Shown: in pieces, positions 29,661-41,751 of the stretch | Numbering within the stretch: the first letter of the stretch is position 1 | Layout of the letters: each line of letters starts with the position of its first letter | Source: Nepenthes gracilis | Lineage: Eukaryota; Streptophyta; Magnoliopsida; Caryophyllales; Nepenthaceae | Direction: 5' to 3' | Assembly: GCA_033239525.1 (NCBI GenBank) | Contig: BSYO01000010.1 | Location: forward strand, 15,716,042 to 15,780,041 | Length of the DNA: 64,000 bases | Notes under the pieces: model-generated | The model's input: the letters and a program-made list of their open reading frames with translations, nothing else | Database searches by the model: none | Told to the model about the DNA's origin: nothing | Made by a program: the position numbers and the translations under genes

Positions 29661-30480
29661 CCAATCCACAGTTACTAACATCACCCAAAGACGGAGAGGA
29701 GTTATAGCTCTACCTGGCAGTATCGGAGGTGGCTCTCAGCTCTGTCCTCATACGCCAAGATCGACTGTCAACAGCCGGTCTACTATGTGAGTAAAACGTT
29801 GACCGACGAAGAGACGTGCTACCCACGCATAGAGAAGTTAGCACTGGCACTTCTCTTCTCCGCCCGAAAAATGAGGCCTTACTTCTAAGCTCATCTCGTG
29901 GTAGTCCTGACCGGCCAGCCTCTGAAGAGTATTTTGCAGAAACCCGACATTCTAGGCAGCTAATAAAGTGAGCTATCGAATTGAAAAAGTTTGACATTGA
30001 ATTTCGACCTAGGCTAGCCATCAAGAGGTAAGCTCTAGCTGACTTCATCGTCGAGACCATGACACCAAGTTCTAAAGAACAGCACACTGAGGACGCAGAA
30101 CTATAAGAGAAGAGCCATAATGGGTTCTCAACGTAGACGGATCGTCTACGGACTTAGCCAATGGTGTTGGAATCGTCCTGAGGACCCTTGATGGGTTTGA
30201 GGTAAAGTACTCACTTAAACTCAACTTCTCAACCACCAATAATATTGCCAAATATGAAACCCTGTTAGTTTGGCCAAACTAGCAAAAGAGTGCTCCGCAA
30301 GACGACTAACCATCTACAGCGACTCTGAACTGGTCATTAATCAGGTAAACGAAAGTTTCGAGACATGCAACTCTCACTTAGCCAAATACTTGATTAAGGC
30401 GAAGAACGTCATCCAGAGATTTGATAAGCTAAACCTGGTCCATGTCCCCAGAATTGAAAACCGGAAGGCAGACTAACTCG
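29661..30480 (+). pseudogene. Element A RNase H relic
   Basis: A connection segment (YYVSKTLTDEETCYPRIEKL) near 29,780-29,840 leads to the RNase H domain: NVDGSSTDLANGVGIVLR near 30,130, KYETLL near 30,250, and LTIYSDSELVINQVNESFE at about 30,309-30,365. The Asp boxes VDGSS and YSDSELV are kept, while the Glu of the NNEAEYEAL box has been replaced. The two-part arrangement is usual for Tat elements. Confidence 0.75.
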
Positions 30481-30880
30481 CCAAAACAACGGCAACTGAA
30501 AGTTTAGAATAGTACTCGAGGGATATGCGGGAGGTCCTAAGCATTCCCAGCACGGAGAAATAGAAGGTAATGCAAATCTTCGACACGAAAAGTTAGATGA
30601 CGCTTTACCAGAGATACCTGACGGATGAAACACTACCAGACAACGTGGATGAAGCTAAACGGGACAAGAAAACGGCCGGCTAGTACATCATTGTCGACAA
30701 ACAGTTATATCGCCATTGCTACTCGATTCCATACCTCAGATGCTTAACGCCTAAGGAGGCGGATTATGCCTTGAGCTAAGTCCACCTTGGGATCTGCGGG
30801 TCACACATCAGCGGCAAAAATCTAGCGTTTAAAATCATGCGCCAAAAATATTACTAGCCAACGGTGAAGAAAGACACCCT
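30481..30880 (+). pseudogene. Element A integrase start, truncated
   Basis: Includes YIIVDKQLYRHCYSIPYLRC, LTPKEADYAL, then VHLGICGSHISGKNLAFKIM and RQKYY. This is the linker and zinc-binding start of integrase. The catalytic D-D-E core is absent: at about 30,880-30,900 the sequence joins directly the end of the antisense gene. Confidence 0.75.
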
Positions 30881-30889
30881 CGACGAGGC

Positions 30890-32165
30890 GCTCTGACCTC
30901 ACTGGCCTGTAGCAAGACCTAGGCTTTGGTGGCGGAGGACTGGAAACAACAATCTCCTGAATAGGCACAACAGTGGCCTCTGCTGCAGACTCCTCCGATA
31001 ACTCCATCATAATGTCCACTGCCTCAACAGGCTCTCCGGCGGCTAACTCCTTCGACACAACGTGTGGCTCCAAAATTGGCTCCTGTAACTAGTCTACAAC
31101 TCCACATCTGGTGGCTCAACAACTGGCTCCAACAGCTCAGCCGGCGGCTCAGCAGATAGCTCCCGCAGCTCAGCTCGCGGCTCACCAGCTAGCTTCAACA
31201 CCTCAGCCGACGGCTCAAAAGTCGACTCCTCCGACTCATGTTACGACTCCGACACCGGCTCCACCAACATAGGCTATGCCAAAACAATAGCGCTACTCAC
31301 TCTGGTGCGCAACATGGCATCGTACTGCTTTAAAGTAAGCTCATCTTCGACTCCTGAGAGGTCACCCACTCTTGCAAGCCGCCTAATAATCACATAATAT
31401 TGCCCAAAGCATGACGAAAAAGGCTCCACTGTCATAGCCCTCTTTCATTTGGGACTGGTGGGAGCAGTGTCTGGGGAAGGTGCACCGGCATCACCGACGA
31501 TCATAGCTCCGGCCTTCCTCTTTCTCTGTAAGGCCTCCGGCGGTGGAGTCCTAAACTTCTAGACTAGAGAGGAAGGTCCCCAACGTACTCTTTTAGCTTC
31601 CTCTCGAGAAACTAAGTGGTCTCTCTTAAACTCGTCAGGATTCTCCCTCACAAGCTCCAACAGCTTTGCCATAGCGGTGATCTCTGCCTTCTTCGGCGTC
31701 TCGGTAAAGGCCTTTAGAACTTTGCTCAAATCCCGAGACAAGGGCCACGTCTCAGCGACGCAAACGAAGAAGAAGCGATTCTTCCATTTCTTTAGCGAAT
31801 CGTAGATGGCCTCGTTGATCGGAAGGTCTTTAGGAGAAAGAGAAATCCAATCCTCACTCTGTGTAAAGCGAAACATCACCCTATGGCATCAACCGTCATC
31901 ATCTAGGAGTGATGGCGCATGAAGATTCACAAAGAGCAAAGATATCGCACGATATTAATATGGAGTCGTATAACAGGCACCTGAAGAGTAGTGAGAATGT
32001 CAAGCAGTTCCTGAGAAATTGGGAGACGAAGCCCACTACTCAGATGAGTCTCTATACAGCGATGCAGCCCTCAGGAGGAAAACAAGCCCTATCCGGCTCA
32101 TCGGGTATCACCGGAACGATCTTCTGTGGAATATTAAATTTCATATATAACTCTCTAACCTCACT
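30890..32165 (-). pseudogene. Element A antisense gene, PF04195-like relic
   Basis: On the strand opposite to gag-pol, from near 32,165 downwards, reading frames in sequence encode YMKFNIPQKIVPVIPDEPDR, FPPEGCIAV, LRLPISQELLDILTTLQVPV, then MFRFTQSEDWISLSPKDL and SLKKWKNRFFFVCVAETWP (ATG at 31,876), ending VRWGPSSLV. Beyond it comes a Pro/Glu-rich tail with repeated ELSAEPPAELLEPVVEPP. It aligns with the antisense gene of element B through most of its N-terminal half. The family resemblance is to plant putative gypsy-type transposon proteins of unknown function. Stops (31,559, 31,444 and others) and frame changes make it a relic. Its C-terminus was lost in the deletion that also removed integrase. 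Confidence 0.7.
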
Positions 32166-32519
32166 AGATGTAAGCACAGAAGCAATTTACATTACAGAAT
32201 GAACCATGTAAATGGAAGTGATAAGGAAGATAGCTTAGCACTTAGAATTTTTCAGGAAGGAAAATTGAAGGTAAGTGTTGAAAATTTGAAAGACAACAAA
32301 TGGACAACTTAAAGGAGTGTAAACCCCGAAGAAGGTGAACTGTCCCGTAAACGTGCGCCCATCATTACTGACACGTGTTGTTTCCTAAGCGGGTGCAGTC
32401 GAATCAGATCCTCTAACGCATTAATTATCGGGATCGCAAATTCACTACACCCAGACACGTGGCCAACTTTTCGACTGACAAGCCGGTAGCATAATGGCGC
32501 ATCATTTTAACTCCCACTT

Positions 32520-32801
32520 CCTTCAGCTATTCTCCAAGTTTTGGCTCAAGCGATTCAACAAATTCAATCAACATTTCATTGGATTGTTCTCAATTTTTTG
32601 CTTGAATGGTCAACAAATCGATCAACGCTTCTTTGGTCGATTCTCAATTTTGGCACGAGCAGTTAACAAATTTGGCCTGATACTTCCTTCAACCCGATTC
32701 TTGATATTTCATTTGGATGGTCAATGAACACAGTCGATACCTCATTCAAATGTTGATTCTCTAAATTTCGGTCTAAGCAGTCAGCGAATTGATCGACCTT
32801 A
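32520..32801 (+). repeat. Minisatellite of element A, five units of about 56 bp
   Basis: Five diverged units in a row, each with TGATTCTCNATTTTNG-like, GGTCAAC/GCAGTTAAC-like and a following NATNGATC-like part; unit starts lie near 32,520, 32,576, 32,631, 32,687 and 32,745. The array lies between the antisense gene and the 3' LTR. Variable minisatellites in this part of Tat-lineage elements are known from other plants. Confidence 0.65.
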
Positions 32802-32959
32802 GCTCAACCGGCTCTTCGGATCTTCACCTTGACCCGTAGGTTGATTCACGTAAATCAACACGATAAACAAACTAAGAATCATCACCATGCCACCTCAAGC
32901 AGGTAACCGAACAACTTGTGTCCCATCTTGAACATGTTAGAGGCCGAAATCCCCAGCCA

Positions 32960-32976
32960 CTAGTATGGGGGGTTAG
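32960..32976 (+). promoter_or_regulatory. Polypurine tract of element A
   Basis: AGTATGGGGGGTTAG immediately precedes the 3' LTR start. Element B has GGCATGGGGGGCTA at the same position on its own strand, which supports both calls. Confidence 0.75.
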
Positions 32977-33777
32977 TGGTGGGTACGTCAGTAATGGGCT
33001 GACCCAAGAAGAAAAAACGGCCGAAATCCACAGCGGCCCATTAGCGCCTAAACGGTCAATGCTTGCCATTGACCGATCAAAAGATCAATGAGCCAGAAGA
33101 AGCCCAAGAATAGAACGGCCCACTTAGACCCAGGACAGTCAACGCTTCCGTTGACTAAAATCATGTAAGATGGTCAATACTTTCATTGACCGAAAATATG
33201 ACCAATTGACCGTCTGTAGACTAACCCTCAAGTGGGCCAAGCCCAAATTGGTCCACGCGACCAACATCGACCAATAACGGTCTTCTCCCCTGATTTTACT
33301 CTCTTCACAATAGGCAATCTCCACTACAACGATCATCAGCAGATTCAACGCACGCATTGATTCGCTCACAAAAAGCTCACACGCTCTCATTTGCCCATAA
33401 AAGCTCTCTGCAAAAAAGCACACACACTTTCAAGCTACGAGATGCTCACTCTCTTTATCTTTTTGTCACTACGTTCCCAACGAATACAGTGCTTAGAGTC
33501 AATATTTCTCATGAGCCAACAAAGTCTCTCTAAACGAGAGCACTTACCCATCTCAAACACTATCTACATTTTCTTACATTTTTTACTTTCACCTTCTTAA
33601 TTTGAAAACTGTTTGCTAATTTGAGTGTCAGAATGTTTACAGTGGAACAACCTCCTGCCGTCATCTGACCTCTTGTTCGTAGTTGTGGTGTCTATGATCT
33701 GAACTTAGTGGACGAATCCGGACTCAAACGAACCATTTGATCCGAATTTATTTAAAATTTAAATTCATGAGACATCA
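32977..33777 (+). repeat. 3' LTR of element A, internally deleted
   Basis: Starts TGGTGGGTACGTCAG and ends TGAGACATCA. It aligns along the 5' LTR but lacks about 220 bp that correspond to roughly 25,632-25,855 there, including the TATA box. Length is 801 bp against 1,025 bp. Paired TTGAC motifs are kept. Confidence 0.85.
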
Positions 33778-33782
33778 TATAT

Positions 33783-34487
33783 TATTTCAAAGACTAACTA
33801 AAAATAACGGGAAAATAAAAAGAATATAAAAAAACAAGAAGGCATATTTTAACAAGCAACATACAGTTAAATTACAAAAATATATATTATTATTATAATC
33901 AATCTATAATATATTATTTTGAAAAAAATTATTTTTATCATAAATATAAAATTTATTACAACATTTATAAAGATAAAATAAAAAGTATATTTTTCTTTTT
34001 AAGGTTTAAATCGTACATTTTATCTAATATTAGTATTTTTAAGTTAAAATATCTTTTAAAAATATTTACTATAGATTTTTATTTATGATAAATATAAATA
34101 TTTTTAAAAATGGAATCATAATTAAATGAAAGATATAACAAACTCTTGTTACATTATATAGACGGGATATAATGATCCGGCCGAAGACCCCTTTTTAAAT
34201 TATTTGAAAATTTTTTAGGCTATCTAATATGTTTAGTAATGTTACATTCATTTTTTTTTCTCGAAAAATTTTGAGAACCCTAATTGAAAAACTAATAACT
34301 AATATAAAAATATTGTAAGATATAGATTTTAAAATATTATTTTAATAATAATTAATTTAATTAAATTAATAATTATCTAGAATAATTTAGATTTTTGGTC
34401 AAAATTAAATTTTAAATTGTAGTAAATTAGGTTAAATAACACTTGATATGTGCCTCACCCACAGTAATATGTAATTTAGACAATAGG
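33783..34487. other. AT-rich DNA, probably part of an older LTR
   Basis: Very AT-rich, no ORF. The last 120 bp (GGTCAAAATTAAATTTTAAA and following) resemble 39,060-39,120, suggesting that the solo LTR at 34,488 landed inside an older, worn repeat. Confidence 0.35.
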
Positions 34488-35685
34488 TGATGGGTCCGTA
34501 ACCCATAGGCTGACCCAAATATCAAGGCCCATGGTGAAGAGGTTGCCAGGAAGTCCCGGTTTAGGAAGAGAGCCCAAAAGCAAAAAAGGCATTCTCGGAA
34601 TCTGAAAAGCGCCTTGGCCAACCCAATCGACCCAATCGAGACGACTCATGATCCTCTTCTCACATGCTAAAGCAACTTACCATAACCGATTAGAACCGCC
34701 TGGTAGATATTTTAGGAATATTCGCCCAGGTATGCATAATTGTTCTCATAATGCAACTTCGATAATTGCGGCCAAATGATTACCTAGAAGGAAAAGATAA
34801 CCTCCGACAGCTAGAATGGACAGGACAAGTATCTCCGATAGCATAATCATTCCCGAAAATGGAACTATCATCAACAACCACCCATAATTATTTACACAGC
34901 TCAGCAATCCTGCGTGAAATAGCTACTCAGCCTTGGTGCTCAAGTCAAGGTGAACTGCCTTTGTTAGCTATAAACACCTTCCTTCCTTAGCAAAGAGGGA
35001 GGACTTTTGATAGCGAAAGAGCCCAAAACACAGAAAGAAACCAAAAGAGAGGAAGTGACAAAGATGAAGGGTGATTCACATCCACGATTCCACAAAAAGA
35101 CAAGGAGCTCCCTAACACTCTCGAGGTCATGAACTCCCAATGCAATTCCTCTTTCCCCCTCTCTCCAATCACTCCCCGTCGAGCCCATCCGTTGGGGTTA
35201 AGTTTTCCGCCAGCCCTCCGTGACGACCACCATTAACGACCTCGTCGAAGGTCCACATAACCAAAAACCAGAAAGGAGATTATGTGGAAGTTCTCCATCT
35301 TTCTCTCTCTCTAAGTCGCCCCTCGATTAGGTGCATCTTTAAGCCGCTCATCGGCCAAGCGCATCTCTAAATCGCTCATCTGCCAATCGCACTTCTAAGA
35401 TGCCCTCTATCAGGCAAACCAAATACTAAATCCCCAGAAAATATGTATCCGTGTACTCTCTTACATCATCGTATCTTTTTATTCTTTTAAAAATACTATT
35501 GATTTAAACGTCGGAGAATAAATTTGGGAGTAAGTCCTACCAATTTTTTGACTTCTTATTTTTAATTGTGTTGAGAAATGTTCAAGTTTGAAGAGATAGG
35601 GATCAAATTAGTTCCAATTCGACCCGATACGAAAGATCAAATAACTCTCTAACCCATACAATAATACGGATTTAGAGACGCATCA
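34488..35685 (+). repeat. Solo LTR, 1.2 kb, Tat type
   Basis: Starts TGATGGGTCCGTAACCC and ends AGAGACGCATCA, terminal sequences close to those of element A. Flanks ATAGG (34,483-34,487) and GTAGG (35,686-35,690) agree at 4 of 5 positions. A TATA-like GCTATAAACACC lies near 34,967. There is no internal region or second LTR. Confidence 0.75.
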
Positions 35686-35690
35686 GTAGG

Positions 35691-38219
35691 GATACGTCTT
35701 ATGGTTGTCTTTAGGACACTTATGCATATTTTAAGGAGAATATCCACATCTTATGTGTATTTGATCAGCGCATATATATATTTAAGACAAAATGTTAGTA
35801 TCTAATATATGGTTAAGAAAAACTCGTGCGTAGGTGTGGATTGTGTGTATCAGCACTTAATTCGTGTATGACCAATATACATATATGCCAAGTTTTTTAT
35901 AAATAGGCTTTTTAATTAATTTTGAGTTATTTTTGTTGGAGATTTTAGAGATAATATAAAAAGAGAAGAGGAAAATATGTAGAGAGAGAGAGACAGAGAG
36001 AGAAGAAAATGTAAGATTTAAGGTGAAATTAATGAATTATTTTTTAAAATTGAGTAAATATAAGTATATTCAAATCTCTTTTTTTTTTACTATTGTTTAT
36101 TTTTTATCTCTTTAAATATTTTTTATTTTACATATTTATATATGTCTTAATTTCATACTTAAATTATTTTAAATTTTGAATGTATAAAATTTTACTTTTA
36201 TTTCATAAATTTTATAAAGTATATAACCTAAATTTATACAAATCATGTTTAAATACTAAATTTCTACAAGAATATTATTATATGCCTTTAAATTTTGTAT
36301 AAATGTTATGACATGTCTTTAAATTTTATATATTTGTTTCTATATATCTTAAATTTTTATATAACTGTCCGTATATATTTTATATTTAAAAAAATTAATA
36401 AAATTATTTAAATTATACTAATTTCTTATATCCTCTATACATAACAATTTCTATAATTTTATAAATTATACATTTGAGCTCCTATATGTTTCAAATTTTA
36501 ATTTCAGCATTTCTATATGTCTGTGATTTCGCTATAATATCACACATTTGCAAAATATAAAGGAAAATTTTACATGAGTTTTAGTGAAAAAATATATTTA
36601 CCCGATACAAAAAAATTAAGAAATAGTCGCGTTTTGGTAGGATTTTTAATTTAACTAAGTATGAAATATTAAAGAGAAATAACATGATACATTCAAGCTT
36701 ATTTTAATATATTACTAATAAATCGAAAGTTAAATTTATTATCCATGAGTCAAAAAAAAAAACATTCAATCTCAACTATGGGGATTATATATAGTCAATC
36801 AGCTCTATAAATCATAAATAATAGCAAATGATATTTAATTATATAAAAATAATAATAATTTAAACTTTAATATTTGTCATTTATTGATAAAATCATTATC
36901 GATCTTTGATTTTTTTTTTTATATGATAGTATGACTTTAGCATGTTTTTATACTTACATAATTTGACATGTTTAATTACAGATATACAAATTTTGACATA
37001 ATTAATTATTAACATTTGACTTTTGCATGATTTATCAAAAAAAAAAAAAAAGATATTATTGGATTGTTGAACTTTCAATCAAGGCGCAATTTTAACATGT
37101 ATTTTATATATATATTTATATATAAAAATATATTTACATTATTAAAAATTTGGCTCATTTTTATTTTTTATTTTGGTAACCCTCCATGTTAGCAAATTTG
37201 ACCTATTTTATATGCAATTTGGATTGATAGAAGGTTGTTCGAAAATTAGCTTGGTGTTGGGACAATTTAATATTTAATTATAATTTAATAATTCAAAATA
37301 TAAATTTTCAATTTTATTTATGTTACATTTATATACGCAATAATGGCAAAGTTGTTTAAATTTCATCAGTATTTTTGGATATTTATAATTAATTCTCTTA
37401 TCTTAACTAAGATATTTTTTCTTACAAATTATATAAGATCAATTAATTATCAATATTTAATGTCACTTTTAAGTGTAATTTTTTAATGTTATAATTCAAT
37501 TATTATATTTTGATTAACTATTTAGCAATTTTTTTATGCAAGTTTACATCCCAATATTAATTTGTATTTTAATTAGTAAAATAAAAAATTATTTTTTTTT
37601 CATCTTAAAGATAAAAATTTAATTTAGCTTAATTATAAATTAAGAAATTAATAATTTTAATTTTAAAAATAGGGACTCGGTAAATACTTAAAGAGAAGTT
37701 TTATGAAAAAATTACTATTGTTTTGTTAAATAAATTGCAAGAATTTATCAAATGAGCCTCAGTCAACCTTTATTTTTCTTTTAAAAAAATAATAATTTAG
37801 TCATTTTTCTTTGAAAATGAATATAAAACCACTTGACTTTTAATCGATTATTTTATCCATTTATGCAGAATTTTTTTAAAAATACTATTTTAATTTTTAA
37901 TTTTTTTAAAATATTAATTATATATTTATCTACACATCTACTTAAATTAAACTTATTAATTTTAGTGTGAAGAGATAGAAAAATTAAAATAGGACTATTT
38001 AAAATTTTTAATATAAATAAATATATTTACAAATAATATTTACCCTCATCAATATATTTAATTTAAAATTTTAGTTGCCTCAACCGTCCAACTTTTCCCC
38101 TTAAATAAGAAACCAATTAGAATTTTATAAATTTTGAAAATAAATAAAATAAATCTCAACCAAGTTGTATAAGAGTGGCAGGGATAAGATATGTTGCAAT
38201 ACTCCTTTAATTTAAAAAA
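35691..38219. other. AT-rich intergenic DNA
   Basis: No gene or coding relic. Near 35,890-36,000 a TTTATAAATAGG and a GA-repeat leader (AGAGAGAGAGAGACAGAGAG) look like the promoter part of a worn LTR. The remaining 2.2 kb are close to pure A/T without readable structure. Confidence 0.4.
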
Positions 38220-38975
38220 ATTATATTTAACATGTATTTAAGATTTAAATTCCTGTACAAATTTAAAAAACGGGCTAAAATTTTGTGTGGTTAGAAGGAG
38301 ATCGAGTTTAGTCTTTATAACTCTAAATCTGAATTTTAAGCTCCACAACCATTAACATAAGATAAATAAAATATATGATTCACTCTCTAATATATCCTCT
38401 AATATTTAAATTGATAATATTTTTTAAAAAAAATTAAAAATCGAAAAGAAAAAATGCGTGAGCGTGAAATTTAATAAAATCTGAGGACTAGGCTCCATAA
38501 ATCTGGAAAGTAAAAAAGGAGACAATTTGTGAAAAAATAATGAATATCTTTTTTTCCTTTACCCTCGTTGTTGAACAGGGGCTTTTTATTTGTAGGCTGA
38601 TCGTCAATCAGTTTGTTTATTCGGAATCAACACAACTATTATACAAAGCATTATGTTGTGCTGGGCTCCAACCGTTACATTGATTATGTAACCGTTCAGT
38701 GATTAATTTTTAATATTTATTTGATTATTATTGTCTATTTTAATATGACTGACAATACCTAATTTTGTATAACCATTTATCAAAATTTAATATTATATTT
38801 ATTACTTTACTGGGCCGTTAATTGTCTCGGCCTTTCATATCTTTAGCTACCCAATCGTTTTATCAGTCGGTAGAACATTTGTCGAGACTGTTTTTTGAAC
38901 CAGTTGCGTACCAAGTTGATCAATTCGGTTATCTTGACAACATTTTTCATGCGAACAACTCATAGGCCCAAGTAT
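38220..38975 (-). repeat. 3' LTR of element C
   Basis: Aligns with 43,527-44,246 over most of its length. Both edges are worn, so the ends are approximate. No polypurine tract was recognised next to it. Confidence 0.55.
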
Positions 38976-39049
38976 TTCATCAAGTTGAAATCTCCATATA
39001 TGTAAAGTGCAAGTTTTAAAATTATAAATTTGATTATGATTAATTAATT

Positions 39050-40230
39050 AAGAAATAAAACTTTAAGGTCAAACGAAAAATTAGGACAAAATTAACTTTA
39101 AATTGGGTTACATCGGGTTGAATGATATTTGACTGACACCTGGTGCGTGCATTTAGGTGTTATGGGTAGAGAGATTGCCCCTGAATGACACCTAACCGAA
39201 ACTGGAGTACACTTTTAGCAGATTACCAACACCTAAGGTAACGTCGTGTGCTACAATATTTTGCCACAACGCCTGATGCACGTTTGACAGGTATACGTGC
39301 GCCAATCTTTTATAAAGTAATATCCGACTGATTTTTAACTATTTTTGCCAATTTTTTTTTTAGAGAAAAGAGAAAGAGAAGAGAGAGAATAAGAGAGAAA
39401 ATGCTAGATAAGTATATTTAAAGTAAATTCAATGAAGATTTTTGGTGACATTGAAAGTAAGGTAAATACATCCTAGGCCTTTTTTCTTTGTTGTTATTTT
39501 TCTCTATTTTATTGAATATTTATTATTATAAATACTCATAAAGATCATATTTTTGTAATTAGACTAATTATACTCCATATACATAGGCTCTCATTCTCAT
39601 TCTTTGTAAATTTTATAAAGTTTATATCCTAAATTCACATATATTGTGCTAACAAGTTATCTATTTTCTCATTTTTTACTCATACAAGTTCTGAAGTTTA
39701 ATTTAATACATTCATATATTTTGATTTTCATATAGAATGTTCTAACTTACACTAAATCCTTAGATACATACTTTACATGTCATGGAATTGGTATAAATTA
39801 GCCCTACATGCTTGATAATTGATATGAAAGATTGAAACTACAAAATTCTACTAATTTTCAACACATATTTCTGTAAACAATCCACTTGCAAGAAAATTTT
39901 CATAATGTAACATTTGCATGTTTTAAATTATACACATTTAAGTTTAGGCAAAAATTTAAGACACTGCATAACAAATATTTGAAAAAATTTGGAAGAAAAA
40001 TCTACAATTTGAGAAAGGACAATGTATATATATATTTTTAAAGAAAAAGTATAAAAGATTATTTATATTTGTATAGAATTCTTCCTTCATTATGCATGGA
40101 CCATTGTAAGAAATTAGTTGTAGTATATTATAACATCTCTTAATATATTATAATGACAATTGATGTTCGAACTTATCATCCGCGAGGTAAAAGCGGCGTT
40201 CGACCCTATTTATAGGATTATATGTATAAC
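39050..40230 (+). repeat. LTR-like insert within element C
   Basis: Contains ACACCTGGTGCGTGC and CGCCTGATGCACGTTTGAC-like motifs, a TTTTATAAAGTAATATCCGA stretch and a GA-rich leader (GAAAGAGAAGAGAGAGAATA) near 39,365-39,400. The same order of motifs occurs at 50,520-50,770 and in part at 54,740-55,060. It fits a further LTR family inserted into element C. Ends were not resolved. Confidence 0.45.
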
Positions 40231-41344
40231 AGCATATTAACGAATCTTCAATAGTAGTATAAGGTTATTAATTGTGTGAAAATAAATATAACATGGGTTT
40301 TAATTATTCACTCCTTTATCGATAAGACCCTACTGATTATTAATCTATAAAAATTAGCATAATTTGAGCATGTTTTCACAGTGCATTGTAGATTAAGAAT
40401 TAGAAAAAGGAATTTGAAACCTTTGCATGAATATTATGGAAAGTCATGACCTTGTTTCTGAATTTTGATTCTTTCTTTCTTTCAACATGTTTTAATATAA
40501 ATTATATATTTAATCATAAAAAATTTATATACCATGTTGAACAATTAGTTCACTATTACTTTTATTTTTTTTGTCAACCCCTTCAAATCAACTGCTTGGA
40601 TCACACTTGCAAGCAATGATGTTGGCTGAGAAGCTATTTGGAGAATTAGAATTAAGAATCAAAATGATTTGGATATATTTCGTTGTAGAACAATAATCAT
40701 GGGATGTCTATTTTTATTTTGATTGAATGATTTTGTATTAATTTAGTTATTACAATATATTTTCAATAATGTACTTGGACTTAGTTTCTCTTTTTAGTAG
40801 TTTAGATGAGTTTGAGTTTTTAGTACTCTGATTTTTGGTGTGAATATATCTCTTTACGTATATTTCAATATTATGGTATGATCGATATTCGAAACCGTCT
40901 TCGTGTGTGGCATTTTGAGTCACATGATCTAACTAATTATATTATTTCGGGTCGATTGTTGATATCGACTTACAGTTCATATCCAATGTCGATTTAGGAT
41001 TTTGAGAATTTTGTTGATAAATTTTTTAGTATTGATATTGGAAATAAATTAACATAATAATTTAATCGAATGTATATGAATTAAGCGACGTTTTGGAATC
41101 AAGAACGTGAGAATATTTGGACCATACCCAATATTATCCCCCATAATTGGACGTTGAATTCAAGCTCTAAGTGTATTGAAATGGAAAGCCAGCTGATACA
41201 CTGCGAAGCCAACTATACATGCTTTTTTCGAAGGATTTTCAACGATTGATTGATATTGTCAATCAAGATTTAATTCCCTACCTTATTGACCAAAATTCTT
41301 TGATCTTTTTGACTGGCACTATTTTCCTTAAAGAGTCTCGCTTT

Positions 41345-41751
41345 GCTTTGGCTATAAATAGAGGATTTTTATTCATCTAATCAGCCACAAAAATATATTC
41401 CCCCATACTTAACGGTGCTCCGTCTAGTCTTTTTCGGAACCATTATCTTATCATCCAATGGAAGTCATGTTTGCCCAATTTGAAGAGGTAAGTTTCCCAA
41501 GTGACTTTACAACCTTTTGCAGGTGTTCCTCAAATCCATTTTGGTTATCCTTTTCTATATGGGTAATCATCTTGATTGCCCTCTTTTATAAAACATCCAG
41601 AATCGGGGTGACTCTTCTTCGGAGCACCTCCTCCCAATGTCCCTTTTTTATTCTCATGCGGTTCATCGAGGAGAGAGGGCATGCTCAGAGGGGATCAGCC
41701 GATTTCTCATCTCTCATATCTTGTTCGGTTATATGTTTTAATATTGTATAA
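41345..41751 (+). other. TATA box and ORF antisense to element C
   Basis: GGCTATAAATAGAGG near 41,350 is followed, at about 105 bp, by an ATG at 41,458 and a 97-codon frame. The frame encodes a hydrophobic, Cys-rich stretch without known motif. It contains GAAGAG|GTAAGT and, 35 bp later, TTTTGCAG|GT, which look like splice sites but enclose too short an intron. By position it could be a third antisense gene, but no similarity to those of A and B was seen. Confidence 0.3.

Larger units (their letters stand above)
25253..33777 (+). mobile_element. Element A: Ty3-gypsy, Tat-lineage type
   Basis: An 8.5-kb element with an LTR pair, primer site, gag, protease end, RT, RNase H, an integrase start, an antisense gene, a minisatellite and a polypurine tract. 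RT before integrase makes it gypsy; the RT and RNase H style, the long leader and the antisense gene point to the Tat lineage. Flanks TAAAT (25,248-25,252) and TATAT (33,778-33,782) agree at 4 of 5 positions and are probably the target duplication. The two LTRs differ at many sites, mainly transitions, so the insertion is old. It is coding-dead. Confidence 0.88.

Noticed and set aside
36000..38200. Matrix-attachment or origin function for the AT-rich stretch
   Set aside because: AT-richness alone supports no such call and no specific motif pattern was seen.
41480..41525. A true intron between GTAAGT and TTTTGCAG in element C
   Set aside because: Only 35 bp separate the sites, below the minimum of about 60 bp for plant introns.
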